64,000 bases of DNA from Pelobates cultripes (GCA_933207985.1 OW240912.1:229909672-229973671), one strand, 5' to 3'. Shown: positions 11,497 to 23,329, numbered from the stretch's first letter. Notes: generated from the letters alone by a model not told the origin. Program-made: numbers and translations.

Positions 11497-11579
11497 GCCC
11501 GCCCCACTGGACCCCAGGGACAAGTCCACACCAGCACTCCAGGTAAGGGTGGACATTTTTTTTAATTAAAATATAATAA

Positions 11580-11772
11580 TGTGTTCTTGTGTGTGAGTGT
11601 GTGTGTGTCTGTGTGAGTGTGTGTGTCTCTGTGTGTGTGTGTGTCTGTGAGTGTGTGTCTGTGAATGTGTGTCTGTGAGTGTATGTGTGTCTGTGAGTGT
11701 GTGTCTGTGAATGTGTGTGTCTGTGAGTGTATGTGTGTGTCTGAATGTGTCTGTGAGTGTGTGTGTGTACGC

Positions 11773-11806
<34 letters not shown>

Positions 11807-12180
11807 GCAGAGCCGGCGCTATCTGAGTGCCGGCTCTGCTCTAAGCACAACACCCTCACACACAGCACACTAACAGCACCCTCACAAACACACACACACA
11901 CACACACACAAACAGCACCCTCACAAATACACGACACTCACACAAACAGCACCCTCACAGGACAAACATGCACAGTCACAAACACACACACACACAAACA
12001 GCACAGTCACAAACACACACACACACAAACACCCTCACATCACACTAACAGCACCCTCACACACACATCACACTAACAGCGTACACAGTAGTGTATGTGT
12101 GTGTATATATCTATATATATATATAGATATATACACACATATATATATATATATATAGATACATACACACACACACACAC
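11580..12180. repeat. TG-, TA- and CA-rich microsatellites
   Basis: gtgtgtctgtgagtgtgt units run to about 11770, with (TA)n at 11775-11794. After a unique stretch come (CA)n and acagcaccctcaca units to 12080, then a tatatatctatat palindrome near 12105-12170. Long frames here are low-complexity artefacts. Confidence 0.85.
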
Positions 12181-12240
12181 GCAGCGTGTGTTTGTGCTTT
12201 AGGGTGCACACCCTAATGCAATAGGCTGCGCACACCTATG

Positions 12241-12655
12241 ACCACCTGCCTTGAGATTTTTGCAGACCATGTAACCCCTTCCTCGCAGTGGTGTTTCCTA
12301 ATGCCAGTGGCTTTAAACAGGATAATGCACTCTACCACACTGCAAAAATTGTTCAGGAATGGTTTGGGGAACATGACAAAGAGTTCAAGTTGCTACCTTC
12401 GCCTCCAAATTCCCCATATCTAAATCCAATTGAGCTTCTGTGAGATGTGCTGGAACAAACAATCTGACCCACAGAGGCCCCACCTTGTAATTTGCTGGAC
12501 TTAAAGGATCTGCTGCTAAAGTCTTGGTGCCAGTTACTACGTTCAGAGGTCTTGTGTAGTCCATGTTTATACACATCAGAGCTGTTAGGACAGCACGAGG
12601 GCAACCTACACAATATTAGGCAGGTGATTTTTAATGTTGTTTCAGATCAGTGTAT
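12241..12655 (+). pseudogene. Tc1-like transposase, 3' piece and right end
   Basis: The degenerate frame includes PPNSPYLNPIEL, the DPNxNPIE-like box before the last catalytic acidic residue in Tc1-like transposases. It then covers the C-terminus, and the right end cacaatattaggcaggtg...gatcagtgta near 12610-12655. It has an in-frame stop after the box. Together with 9590-9802 and 10716-11105 this forms one copy interrupted by two later elements. Confidence 0.75.
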
Positions 12656-12659
12656 TTAC

Positions 12660-14130
12660 CATTTAAAAGTGTCTACTTTTTTATTACATATTTACTATCT
12701 CCCAAGCTATCAAGCACGCATGAGCATTTAAATATTTCAAGAACTAGATTTTACCCTAATTTAAGCACTAATTATGTTCTTACACAATACAATTAAACTA
12801 TGGACATACATTTACACTTCCTTTAAGGTTTAAGTGTGTTGTTTATTAAGGTCCTTGTTTGTTTCTTTTATAAGTATAGGTGGTGTGCCTATTGCTTTTC
12901 AATGTATTCTTAAAATACATAAAATACTGTAGCAGCAAGAAGCAAAGTAAAACACTATTTTGAAGTGAACTGACCTTGAGTATATAAAACAAATATAATT
13001 TTGAAAACAATTCTGAATCCACGGAAAGCAAGCCCATAAATCACCTCTCTTGCTATCTTTCAATAGAGCATAATAAATAGATTCTTACATGTGCAATGTG
13101 TGATCACTCAGCTAATATTATTTTAGCAATCCACAGGAGTGCTTCATTACTATAACTGCTGCACAGAAGGAAGCTTCGTAGTTATCATTTTACCTTATAA
13201 TACATCCAACTAGTATAAATCAATCTGAATGTTCTTGGAGCATCCACTTTACTGGCTGTACAAAGAAAGCTGTGTATTCTTGTTCTATTTTTACTTCTGG
13301 AAAAAAATTGGCTTTATCAGCCAAGCAAGATTTACTGGAAAAGTACCCATGCTTAGCTTGTTCCCCATGTCACTTGGGGATACAAATTGTATTCCCTTTA
13401 AGAATTTTTTTGCAAGTTGTTTTACACTTAACTACTGCTATTTAGAAAGGAATATTAATAACAGATTATGTAGCTCTCTGTCATGATTCCTAGTAATGAG
13501 GGTGTAATTCCTTGCAATGATTGGAGGAGACAATAACTTGAATATTAAATTAAAACACCTTACTTTAAAGTATTTGGTAAAGACTGTGACATTTGAACCC
13601 ATAAACCTATAGTAGATTAAACTTAAAGGAACACTTCAAACACCTAAATCGCTTTATCAGGCAAAAGTGATCTATGTGTGAAAAGTGTGTCCTCCAAAAG
13701 ACGAATGGATGAATACAAATTACACCAAATGAAATGAAGTACGAATTGCTTGTTGAACAAAATTTTGTCCATGCAATTCATTCATTGTTTGTTAGTTTTA
13801 GTTAATTATAAGGTGGTTGCCATGGGCTCACATCTCCCTCCTTGTAATATTTAAAAATAAATCCCCCCCATGCCGCTTGACTAATGGTGGTCAATATGAG
13901 CTGCTCACTGTGGCGCTGCGACCTTCTTTCTTCATCTTGCATCTTACCTACTACCAGAAAGAAGAAGACTCTGGCTTTGGTTGTCCTAGCTGCCTACTAA
14001 CATTATTGGAAGTGCTAAAAATCCTTTTTTTATTTCAAATCTCAAGATTTACCTGGCTTATGCAACCAATCAGAGCTCTGACTCAAATTGCATGGCACAG
14101 GACAGCCTAGCCATCAGGGAGTGGGACATT
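12660..14130. other. No gene recognised
   Basis: AT-rich DNA with no frame supported by motifs. The words at 13630-13700 (aaaggaacacttcaaacacc) look like a decayed end of the TTAA MITE family seen at 55.1 kb. Confidence 0.5.
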
Positions 14131-14139
14131 AGGTATACC

Positions 14140-14303
14140 CAGTGGCGTACACATGACCCATGGGGCCCCGGTGCGAAAATTGATCCGTGCCCCCCCCCCC
14201 GCACGCGGGCCGGGCCGCGCCGCAACACATGGCGGTGGGCACCTGGTCGCAGGGGTTACAGGGCTGCGACACCTGCGACCACGGTATGTACGCCAGTGCA
14301 TGC
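14140..14303. mobile_element. hAT-like MITE fragment (cagtggcgtaca ends)
   Basis: It starts cagtggcgtacacatgaccc and ends gtatgtacgccagtg, i.e. inverted ends CAGTGGCGTACA / TGTACGCCAGTG around a GC-rich core. The same family is seen at 28895-29409. No target duplication is visible at this copy, so it is probably partial. Confidence 0.5.
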
Positions 14304-14321
14304 AGATGCACACACACTTAA

Positions 14322-14880
14322 AGGACCCCTCTAGGCACCCAGACCACTTCAGCTTAATGAAGTGGTCTGGGTGCCAGGTCCAGCTAGGGTTAACCCATTT
14401 TTTCATAAACATAGCAGTTTCAGAGAAACTGCTATGTTTGTGAATGGGTTAAACCTTCCCCTATTTCCTCTAGTGGCTGTCTCATTGACAGCCACTAGAG
14501 GCGCTTGCGTGCTTCTCACTGTGATTTTCACGGTGAGAGCACGCCAGCGTCCATAGGAAAGCATTATGAATGCTTTCCTATGTGACCGGCTGAATGCGCG
14601 CACAGCTCTTGCCGCGCGTGCGCATACAGCCGACGGGGAGGAGAAAAGGAGGATCGGAGGAGGAGAGCTCTCCGCCCAGCGGTGGAAAAAGGTAAGTTTT
14701 ACCTCTTTCCAGAGCCGGGCAGGTGGGGGTCCCTGAGGGTGGGGGCACCCTCAGGGCACTATAGTGCCAGGGAAATGGTGTATGTTTTCCTGGCACTATA
14801 GTGGTCCAAAGCACCACTACAGACACCTGTGATCATCAGCTCAATGAAGTGTTCCTGGGTGTCAGGTCCCTCTAGTTTTA
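14322..14880. mobile_element. TTAA MITE (aggaccact family) plus inverted fragment
   Basis: TTAA at 14318-14321 is followed by aggacccctctaggcacccag. The interior matches 55145-55636 closely: a 22-bp hairpin of agaccacttcagcttaatg type, the tctagtggctgtctcattgacagccacta hairpin, and the ccctgagggtg hairpin near 14730. The right end is agtggtcc at about 14800 without a clear TTAA. A second, inverted end fragment of the family follows (14810-14880). Confidence 0.7.
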
Positions 14881-14924
14881 ACCCTAAGCAGCTGAAAACA
14901 TAGTACTTCTAGAGAAATGTAAAA

Positions 14925-15245
14925 CACACACCTCACTAACAGACATCAAACAGACTCACTAACACACACACTCAGGTAAGACAGCCACACAGTACACCTT
15001 TACCTGACACCTACTCAGCATTGCCACACACTACACCCCCACACTAACACTCACACACACTAATACTCACTAGCAGACACACACACTAACACTCACTCTA
15101 ACACTCACACACACTACACTCACTAGCAGACACACACACTAACACTCACTAGCAGACACACACACTAACACTCACTCTAACACTCACACACACTAACACA
15201 CACTAACACTCACTAGCAGACACACACTCTAACACTCACTAATCA
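14925..15245. repeat. cactaacactcactagcagacacacac minisatellite
   Basis: Irregular tandem units of 10-30 bp built from cactaacactcac and tagcagacacacac. No coding potential. Confidence 0.85.
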
Positions 15246-15289
15246 CAATAACTTGAAACAATTATTTAAGAAACAAAGATCCAGTATGT

Positions 15290-15640
15290 CATCATTCATT
15301 AATGGGACACTATTGTCACCAGAACAACCACAGCTTATTGTATTTGTTTTGGTGAGTATAATCAGTCTCTTCTGGCTTTTTGCAGTAAACATTTTTCAGA
15401 GAAAAGGCAGTGTTTACATTACAGCCTAGGGATACCTCCAGTGGCCAATCCTCAAATGGCTACTAGAGGTGCTTCCTGGGGCAGTACTGCACAATGTGCA
15501 GCACTGACATTCAGTGTCTCCACCCTCTGCATTGAGACACTGAACCTTCCTCATAGAAATGCATTGATTGAATTAATCTCTATGAGGAGATTGGACCGTG
15601 TTTGGCTTCAGCTCACGCCTCCGTCCTGATCAGGAGTGCA
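15290..15640. repeat. Unclassified dispersed repeat
   Basis: Contains short inverted words (e.g. ctccagtggccaatcctcaaatggctactagag; gagacactgaa...tctatgaggag) like those of the TTAA MITE family nearby. No ORF. Family not assigned. Confidence 0.35.
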
Positions 15641-15825
15641 GCCGCGGGCTTTCTTATAGCCATCAAGAGTCATTTAGCAAACAGAGTTTTTCACGCAATG
15701 CATGTTGGGTGTTTTTGTGAGGTCTCTCTTGATGGCTGGAGGGAGGCAGACACATGAGCGGAGCATGAGCTTGTGCCAGAAAACAGAGAGTCGTGGATAA
15801 AACACACAACCGCCCACCATGAAGA

Positions 15826-15942
15826 GGAGGATCGGAGGAGGAGAGCTCTCCGCCCAGCGCTGGAAAAAGGTAAGTTTTACCCCTTTTCCCCTTTCCAGAG
15901 CTGGGCGGGAGGGGGTCCCTGAGGGTGGGGGCACCCTCAGGG
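15826..15942. mobile_element. TTAA MITE copy cut by the assembly gap
   Basis: About 117 bp match 14645-14756 and 55465-55586 (gagagctctccgcccagcg, ggaaaaaggtaagttttac, ccctgagggtg hairpin). The sequence stops at the gap immediately after the hairpin caccctcaggg. Confidence 0.75.
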
Positions 15943-16363
15943 NNNNNNNNNNNNNNNNNNNNNNNNNNNNNNNNNNNNNNNNNNNNNNNNNNNNNNNNNN
16001 NNNNNNNNNNNNNNNNNNNNNNNNNNNNNNNNNNNNNNNNNNNNNNNNNNNNNNNNNNNNNNNNNNNNNNNNNNNNNNNNNNNNNNNNNNNNNNNNNNNN
16101 NNNNNNNNNNNNNNNNNNNNNNNNNNNNNNNNNNNNNNNNNNNNNNNNNNNNNNNNNNNNNNNNNNNNNNNNNNNNNNNNNNNNNNNNNNNNNNNNNNNN
16201 NNNNNNNNNNNNNNNNNNNNNNNNNNNNNNNNNNNNNNNNNNNNNNNNNNNNNNNNNNNNNNNNNNNNNNNNNNNNNNNNNNNNNNNNNNNNNNNNNNNN
16301 NNNNNNNNNNNNNNNNNNNNNNNNNNNNNNNNNNNNNNNNNNNNNNNNNNNNNNNNNNNNNNN
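15943..16363. other. Assembly gap (421 N)
   Basis: A run of N. Any open frame drawn across it is meaningless. Confidence 1.
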
Positions 16364-17367
16364 ACTCATCTGGTCTTTAATAACGAAATCGAGGAAACAG
16401 AGCTTAGACATGCTGGCTTAACTCAGACAAAGAGCTAGTGGCTAGAAAGGAGCTGTGGTGGAGGCAGAGAATAGTATGTGTCAGACACCAGGTAAGAGTT
16501 AAAAACATGGTTTGACTACTTACATGGGGGCATTAAGGAACACCTGGCACCATAACCACTACAGCACACTATTGAAGGTTCAAGGGTTTGAGTTATTTAT
16601 GGGTTGCTTTGGCCTGATCAATGTTCTGTTGGATGGTTGGGAGTCTAAGGAAGCAGAAAGTTAATTTATGTAATTTTTTTACTGACTCCGTGTCAGTAAA
16701 TGATCCCAAATATCACTGAGACTCTGAAAAATGGATTTCAGTCAAATTGTCACTCAGACTGCTATTTCTTCCTCAGCTGTTATTGGCTGAGATTGTCAAG
16801 TGACTGCTTTCAGACATACCTCCAGCAGGGTGTCAGAGTGTGGGTGCCAGAGGCATTTATTTAGTGTTAAACTGCTCAGAAATTGTTTAACATTGAATAT
16901 GGCGACAGCACCAGGTGACTGAGATTAAATGGTTATATGGTTAATGGTTATAGTGCCTATTGTGTTCCTTTGATGACTGTCATTTTTGTTTTCTAAGGGT
17001 TTCTAAAACCCTTTTAAAAAATACAAAGTATGCAAAGTATTCTTATACCTGGACCCTTTCACAATAAGCTTCATTTGGCATCCTATGGCAGCATTGCTTT
17101 CTAGGAATTACATTACAACTCAAGTTGCTTCTGTACAAGTTGCATACACCAAGTTGCAAAGTATGATGAGTAAGAAGTGTAATATCAAAGAAATCTCCTT
17201 GAGTATGTACAAAAATGCCTTAGGTAGATATTGACAGCTATTTTACATGGGGGAGCATGTGGTTAGAAATAGTGGTGGAGCTCTGTAGTTATACTTAAAG
17301 GATTTTTTTTAAATTCAAATTTTTTAACAGTTTAGTAAATATACCTCTAATGGAACCATGCATGTAT
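16364..17367. other. No gene recognised
   Basis: Single-copy-looking AT-rich sequence without motif-supported frames. Confidence 0.5.
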
Positions 17368-17371
17368 TTAA

Positions 17372-18473
17372 CCCCTTAAGGACGGCGGGACATGCTATGC
17401 CGCCCTCCGGAGTTTTGAGCCAGGTCCCAAAGGACGGCATAGCATGTCCCCGCCGTCCTTTCTGCTTACCAGTTGCCAGCGATTGCGGTGCGGGGACTCA
17501 CCTGGCAGCTCAGGGAGTTCCCCTCTGTCCGGTCCAGCCCCCCTAGGCCATGTGATCGCGAGGTCCTTGCGAGGACCTCGTGATCACATGGACGGTGTAG
17601 TCGTCCATGTCAGTGCCAGCAGGGGGAGTGACTGTAATTACAAAAATAAAATTTGCCAGATTGGTTATGTTGCCTTTGAGACCATATGGTATCCAAGGAA
17701 TGAAAATTACCCCCATTATGGCATACCATTTGTAATAGTAGACAACCCAAGGTATTGCAAATGGGGTATGTCCAATCTTTTTAGTATCCACTTAGTCACA
17801 AATACTGGCCAAAATTGGCGTTCAAATTAGTTTTTTGCGTTTTTCACACACAAACAAATATTAACATTAACTTTGGCCAGTGTTTGTGACCAAGTGGCTA
17901 CTAAAAAAGACTAGACATACGCTATTTGCAATACCTTGGGTTGTCTACTTTTGCAAATGGTATGCCATCATAGGGGGTAATTCTCATTCCTGGGCTACCA
18001 TACAGTCTCAAAGGCAACATAACCAATCTGGTGAATTTCAATGTGAAAAAACTGAAAAATGTAACATGCTAGATTTGACCCTGTAACTTCCCAAAACACC
18101 ATAAAACCTGTACATAGGGGTACTGTTTTACATGTGAGACATCGCTAAATAAAAATATGCGTATTTTATTGCAGTAAAGCAAACAGTATTATAACATTCA
18201 CAGTTAAAAGGTCACGTAGAACAAAAAAAGTTTTACAATTCTTATTTTTCCCATTTTTTTATATTTTATTTATATTACATTATGTTTCATACCTAAATAT
18301 TTGATGTTAAATGGAAGCCCTGTTTCCCTGAATAAAATGATATATAATAAGTGTGGGTGCACATAATATGAAAGAGGTGAATTACGCCTGAAAAGACATA
18401 TAGCGCAAATTCAAGTTTTTGTTTACGTTTTGTTTTGATCACAATGTGTACATTTGGCTCAGTCCTTAAGGGG
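17372..18473. mobile_element. 1.1-kb TTAA-flanked foldback MITE
   Basis: The ends are ccccttaaggac / gtccttaagggg, flanked by TTAA at 17368-17371 and 18474-18477. Inside, 17640-17815 and 17865-18045 are inverted copies of each other (ccagattggttatgttgcc...; tttgcaaatggtatgcc...). No transposase. TTAA target choice is known for piggyBac and Kolobok families; I cannot say which mobilised it. Confidence 0.8.
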
Positions 18474-18479
18474 TTAATT

Positions 18480-19585
18480 ATGCATTTTTTATTGGGGCTA
18501 TATCTAAAAATAGCTTGCTAAAGCTGCAGATTTATTTTCTGCTGCCTTTGCAAACCATCCCCTAAACCAGCCCAGACTTTATAATAAAGCTCAATGAGAA
18601 GTCCTTACAAGGCAGGTGCTCTGGGCAATTGTCTGCCTCTTGTGTTTAGCTACACTGAGCTAAGCAACCAGGAAGTTACAGGACCGGTTGTTTGATTGAC
18701 AGCTACGAGGTTGTAGTAAGGTTAATTTATATAAATTAACATTTCTATTAAAACCTGCACTTTTTTTAAATTTAAAAAATAAGACACCCTCCTCACACAT
18801 AAAGAGATCTGAAGTGTCCCATTAAGTATAATTTTAAAAAATGTCAACTGAACATTTAGTCATTATTTAATAAAGTATTCATATGCATTACAATTTCTAT
18901 TTCAAAACTGCCTCATGTTCTCTACCTCTGCCCCACAGCATTACCTGACCATCGTAATATTATTGCATAAAATCAGTCTAAGTCTAAAACTGAAAAATAT
19001 TCTAGTTATGTGAATCTAATGCTATAAATTCCACTTGACTATTTAGGATGCAAATGGATTATTAGAGGCTTATTATATTAATGTTATCACTTTGCTAATA
19101 ATTAAAATCTTAATTGACAAGTCCCAGGGCCTCATAAGTTGAATGTCAATATAAGAGAGGGCAAACTAATTAATACTGTTTGATTAAATGTTAATAATTT
19201 GTCCTTTGCAAAGATGTCTGTGGTGTAGATTTTATTCATGCTGACTGCAATTTTACTGCTCAGTTAATTTTGATTATTAAATACTTTTTATGCAGTTACC
19301 TTTAAATTCCCATCACTCCTAAAATGTAAGTTATTTGGAGAGGTAGAAACTCTAATTGTTGGCAATATTGCTTAAATGTTGACAAAATATGGCAAAGAGA
19401 GATGTAGAGACTTCAACCTTTAAACAAAATAGGTCCCTGAAAGCCATACACGCACCTAGATTTGCTTTGAATTTTGCAAATATTCCATACCACAACCAAA
19501 CACAGACAGTATGTTTTTTTTTTCCAATTTGTATTAATATATTTTTGTCATATCTACTTGCCTGTGACAACAATATTTCTTATTC
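18480..19585. other. No gene recognised
   Basis: AT-rich (many taatta words), no motif-supported frame or repeat boundary. Confidence 0.5.
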
Positions 19586-19589
19586 AGTG

Positions 19590-20457
19590 CTAAGATTTCA
19601 GACTATGTCAATTAGATTGAGATCTGGGGAATTTGGAGACCAAGGCAACACCTTGAACTCTTTGTCTTGTTCCCCAAAGCATTTTGAAACATTCTTTGCA
19701 GTGTGGCTGGCCATCAGGTTCCCTGCCATTAGGGAACATCATTGCCATGAAGGAGTGTACGTGGTCTACAATCTCTAGGTAGGTGGTACATGTCAAAGTA
19801 ACATCCACATGAATGCGAGGACCAAAGGCTTCCTACCAGAACATTGACCAGAGCATAGCACTGCCTCCGCTGGCCGGCCTTCTTCCCAGAGAGCATCCTG
19901 CTGCCTTCTCTTACCATAGAGCATCCTGCTGCCATCAGGTAAAATTATGCTGATTCATCAGACCAGACATCCTTCCTCCTTTGCCCCATGGTCCAGTTCT
20001 GGAAGTCACATTCTCACTGAAGACTCTTTTGGCGGTCGACAGGGGTCACCATAGGCATTCTGAGTGGTCTTTGGCTATGCTGGCCTATACATTGCAAACT
20101 ACAATGTGTGTTCTAACACCTTTCTATTATGACCAGAATTAAGATTTTCAGCAACTTGAGTTACAGTAACTCTTCTGTGTGATCAGACCAGATAGGCTAG
20201 CCTTCGCTCCCCACGTGCATCAATGAGATGGGTGCCCATGACAATGACATCTGTTCAGCCATTTTTCTTTTCACCTTTCACTTTTGTTAGGTACTAACGA
20301 CTGCATACGAGGAACACACGGCAAGACTTGCTATTTTGGAGATGCTCTGACAAAGTCATATAGCTAACACTATTTGACCTTTGTCAAAGTCACTCGATTC
20401 GCTTGCTCGTTGTTCTTGCTTCAAACACATGAAATTCAAGAACTGACTGTTCACTTG
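19590..20457 (-). pseudogene. Tc1-like transposon relic, minus strand
   Basis: On the minus strand the 5' part (20457-20290) carries the start region and the helix-turn-helix words seen at 9600 (cagagcatctccaaaat). The 3' part (19740-19600) ends with the gaggccaaattccccagatctcaatc box that encodes the NSPDLN motif. The total of about 870 bp is shorter than a 1.6-kb Tc1 element, so there are internal deletions. There are numerous stops. Confidence 0.65.
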
Positions 20458-21183
20458 ATAAAGCCCTATGTGGTGAAACATGTTGTGGATTTTTTTTAAA
20501 GCATTCTAATTAAAGTTATATTTGCTACTTTTCCACTGTGATTGTGCCATTTTCCTCTTTTTTTATTGCTTTTTAATTTTTTTTTCGCCTGTCATCCTGT
20601 TCATCACTCCAAAAAAGGATCTCACAAAAGAATCCTATGTGGAGATTATACCATTCACGCCTTATTCATTGAGCGGTCATGTCATTTTTATGTCATTTTT
20701 GGGCTCATGGTCCCTATACCACTGCGCTGCTGATTACACTACTACATTTATCCTACAAGTGGGGATTATACCCATATACGCCAGTCATACTAAAGTTGGT
20801 CTTAGCTCTATAAAACGTGAGTAGGACCATATAAGACTTGAACTTTAAAAGTATCCCATAATATTGGAGCATACACTTTGACTTTGGACTTTTATATTTG
20901 CTATTTGTTCTTTATTTATTTGTTTTAATATTCTAAACACATTTGTTTATAATTGACACAAGCTTTTCCTCTTTTGCTGCATTATTCTATTTCTGTTGCG
21001 TCTTTGAGGGAGCCCCATTTTTTAGGTTTGCTGACCCTTTCTTTTCTATTTTGTTATACAGTGCTGATGCTTCTGTTTACTTTTCTATTCACTTGCTACC
21101 TAATATAGCCCCTTGACAATTTTCTTTGCTTTATTTTTTATATCTGTACGGATGCCAAGAAGCTTTGGATCCGGTATCCCTAT
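20455..21183 (+). repeat. PLE-derived (pLTR-like) segment
   Basis: Begins with a decayed hammerhead-like motif (cttgataaagccc ... gtggtgaaacatg). It continues with ggggattataccc-tacgcc words that recur at 43600. It contains a 101-bp segment (20878-20978) repeated at 22923-23023. No RT or endonuclease frame. Confidence 0.45.
20878..20978 (+). repeat. 101-bp direct repeat, left copy
   Basis: Identical base for base to 22923-23023 as far as I can read (ttgactttggacttttat ... cttttcctcttttgct). The two copies flank the hAT-type element at 21184-22846 plus about 270 bp of other DNA. Confidence 0.85.
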
Positions 21184-22846
21184 CAGGGTCGGACTGGGAA
21201 AAGAAAATTTCCTGGGCTGTTTTATTCCTGAAAAGGGGGCAGGGCCAGATAGGGCGTGTTTTGTCATCCCCAATGACAAGCATGCCCCATCTCAAAGTTC
21301 AATGCTCTTCCAGGGCATGAGAAAAGGGTCCTGTATTTGTTCTGCACAGCAAAGCACATTTAATAAAATGCTTGCATTGTGTTTGCTTGAAACCTGTCTC
21401 AGTTTCACTGTATCCCATTTATGGAGACACTTTGTGTTTGCTTACATGGAATCTCGTGTGCATAGGGGATCCAGAGTGTGTATGTCAGAAATGTAGTGTG
21501 TGTGTAGGTGGTGCAGCGTATGTGTGTAGGGGATATAGTGTGTGTTTGAAGGACCCAGAGTGTGTATAGGATATCTAGTGAGTGTTTGTGTATGTGTGTG
21601 TGTGTGTATATAGAGAATTCAGAATGTGTATAGAGATCTAGTGTGTGTATATCTGTAGACGATCCAGAGTTGAGTAAGGAATCTAGTGTTTGTCTGGAAT
21701 ATAATGTGTTTAGGGGTGCAGTATGTGTGTGATGGGTTCTATAATATATATGCATATATGTTTGGAAGTATTGTGTGTGTGTGTGAGAGTGGTGCAGCGT
21801 GTTTGGGGGCTGCAGTATGTGTGTGTGAGTGGTGCTGTGTGTGTGTGTGTTAGGGTTCTGTGTGTGTGAGTGAGGGTGCTGTGTGTGTTAGGTTGATGTG
21901 TGTGTGAGGGTGCTGTGTGAGGGTGATGTGTGTGTTAGGGTGATGTATATGTGTTAGGGTGATGTGTGTGAGTGAGGGTGCTATGTGTGTTAAGGTGCTG
22001 TGTGAGTGAGGGTGATGTGTGTGTGTGTGTGTGTTAGGGTGCTGTGTGGGGGTGATGTGTGTGTGTTAGGGTGCTGTGTGAGGGTGATATGTGTGTGTGT
22101 GTTAGGGTGCTGTGTGAGGGTGATGTGTGTGTTAGGGTGCTGTGTGTGTGTTAGTGTGCTGTATGTGTTAAGGGGCTGTGTGTGTCAGGGTGCTGTGTGT
22201 GAGGGTGCTATGTGTGTTAAGGTGCTGTGTGAGTGTGATGTGCGTGTGTGTGTGTTAGGGTGCTGTGTGGGGGTGATGTGTGTGTGTTAGGGTGCAGTGT
22301 GAGGGTGATGTGTGTGTGTGTGTGTGTGTTAGTGTGCTGTGTGTGTTAAGGTGCTGTGTGTGTTAGGGTGCTGTGTGTGTTAGGGTGCAATGTGTGTTAG
22401 GGTGCTGTGTGTGTGTGTGTGTTAGGGTGCTGTGTGAGAATGATGTGTGTGTGTTAGGGTGCTGTGTGAGGGTGATGTGTGTGTTTGGAAGGATTGTGCG
22501 TTGGGGGAGGCAGGTAAATACCAAGATTTCTGTATTTTTTTAAAAATAATAATCATAATAATAATAAATAAAAATTAAAAAAAACAGGCATTATAACCCC
22601 CTCCCTTCTTACCTGTAGCCTTGGAGGGTGGATTATCTTGCTGCCATCCATCCCTGGTGGTACTAGTGGTGAGTGAACTTTAGCTTTCGCAAGAGAAACC
22701 CGGCGGAGACGCGTTTCGCTGCATGTGGGCCGGTGAGGGAGATGATCTCCCCACTGGCCCGTCATGGAACACACTCGGATAGCGCGAGCTCTGCATTGAC
22801 TGGCCGGGGCATATGCCCAGTTTGTCCGATGGCCAGTCCGGGCCTG
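21184..22846. mobile_element. hAT-type MITE carrying a GT-rich minisatellite
   Basis: The ends cagggtcggactgg and ccagtccgggcctg are inverted repeats (12 of 14 match). Flanking atccctat occurs at 21176-21183 and 22847-22854, a perfect 8-bp target duplication. Most of the 1663-bp interior is minisatellite. No transposase. Confidence 0.85.
21465..22495. repeat. gtgttagggtgctgtgtgagggtgatgtgt minisatellite
   Basis: Irregular units of 15-35 bp, most regular from 21840 to 22480, contain ttagggtg or gagggtg joined to (TG)n. Frames through it are low-complexity artefacts. Confidence 0.9.
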
Positions 22847-22922
22847 ATCCCTATAGAAAAGGACAAAAAAAGACCACACTATGGACTATAGGATTTGGCT
22901 GCTACTTTGGCAAGTTTACACA

Positions 22923-23023
22923 TTGACTTTGGACTTTTATATTTGCTATTTGTTCTTTATTTATTTGTTTTAATATTCTAAACACATTTGTTTATAATTG
23001 ACACAAGCTTTTCCTCTTTTGCT
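22923..23023 (+). repeat. 101-bp direct repeat, right copy
   Basis: Identical to 20878-20978. Diverges immediately outside on both sides. Confidence 0.85.
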
Positions 23024-23329
23024 ACCGCTACCTGCTAGTATGCATGGTGGCCAGGGAAGGGGACAATAGGCACATCCTTATTATAAGCATTAGGGCCCCC
23101 ACCAGCCATAATCATTAATCCAGGCCTGGAGATGAATTCTCTGTGCCTGGGTTTACCGCATTCACACCAAATTTGAGCGGTCTGGCAGTGTTTGGTATGC
23201 CTGAAATCCATACTGTTTGGGGCCTGATTTAACAAAGATGGACATTGATTAATGTAGCGGAGTGGCAATATTAAATCCCACGATCTCCGCTGGTTAAGAA
23301 GGTAATCCACAGTCAAGCGCTGAAAAGCA

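Larger units (their letters stand above)
11106..12240. mobile_element. Non-autonomous hAT-type element with 8-bp target duplication
   Basis: The terminal inverted repeats cataggtgtgcgca / tgcgcacacctatg match perfectly over 14 bp. The flanking accacctg occurs at both 11098-11105 and 12241-12248, an 8-bp target duplication as expected for the hAT superfamily. The 1135-bp interior has no transposase. It holds a 196-bp palindrome (11301-11496) and long TG/CA/TA simple repeats. The insertion splits a Tc1-like transposase relic. Confidence 0.85.

Noticed and set aside
11562..12076. Long frames rich in Thr/His or Val/Cys
   Set aside because: They are translations of TG/CA microsatellites; the same holds for frames at 21405-22290 and 28409-29654.
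14140..14318. 8-bp target duplication for the cagtggcgtaca element
   Set aside because: The bases outside the two ends (ggtatacc and catgcaga) do not match, so this copy is treated as partial.
15674..16421. Frames of 150-245 residues
   Set aside because: They cross the 421-N assembly gap and consist mostly of unknown residues.
21840..22480. Repeated ttaggg words, considered as an interstitial telomere
   Set aside because: The hexamer is never in tandem; it is one part of a longer GT-rich minisatellite unit.
22690..22750. gagacgcgtttcgctgc, considered as another hammerhead on the minus strand
   Set aside because: The gcgaaacgcgtc half is there but no CUGANGA-like core lies at the needed distance.
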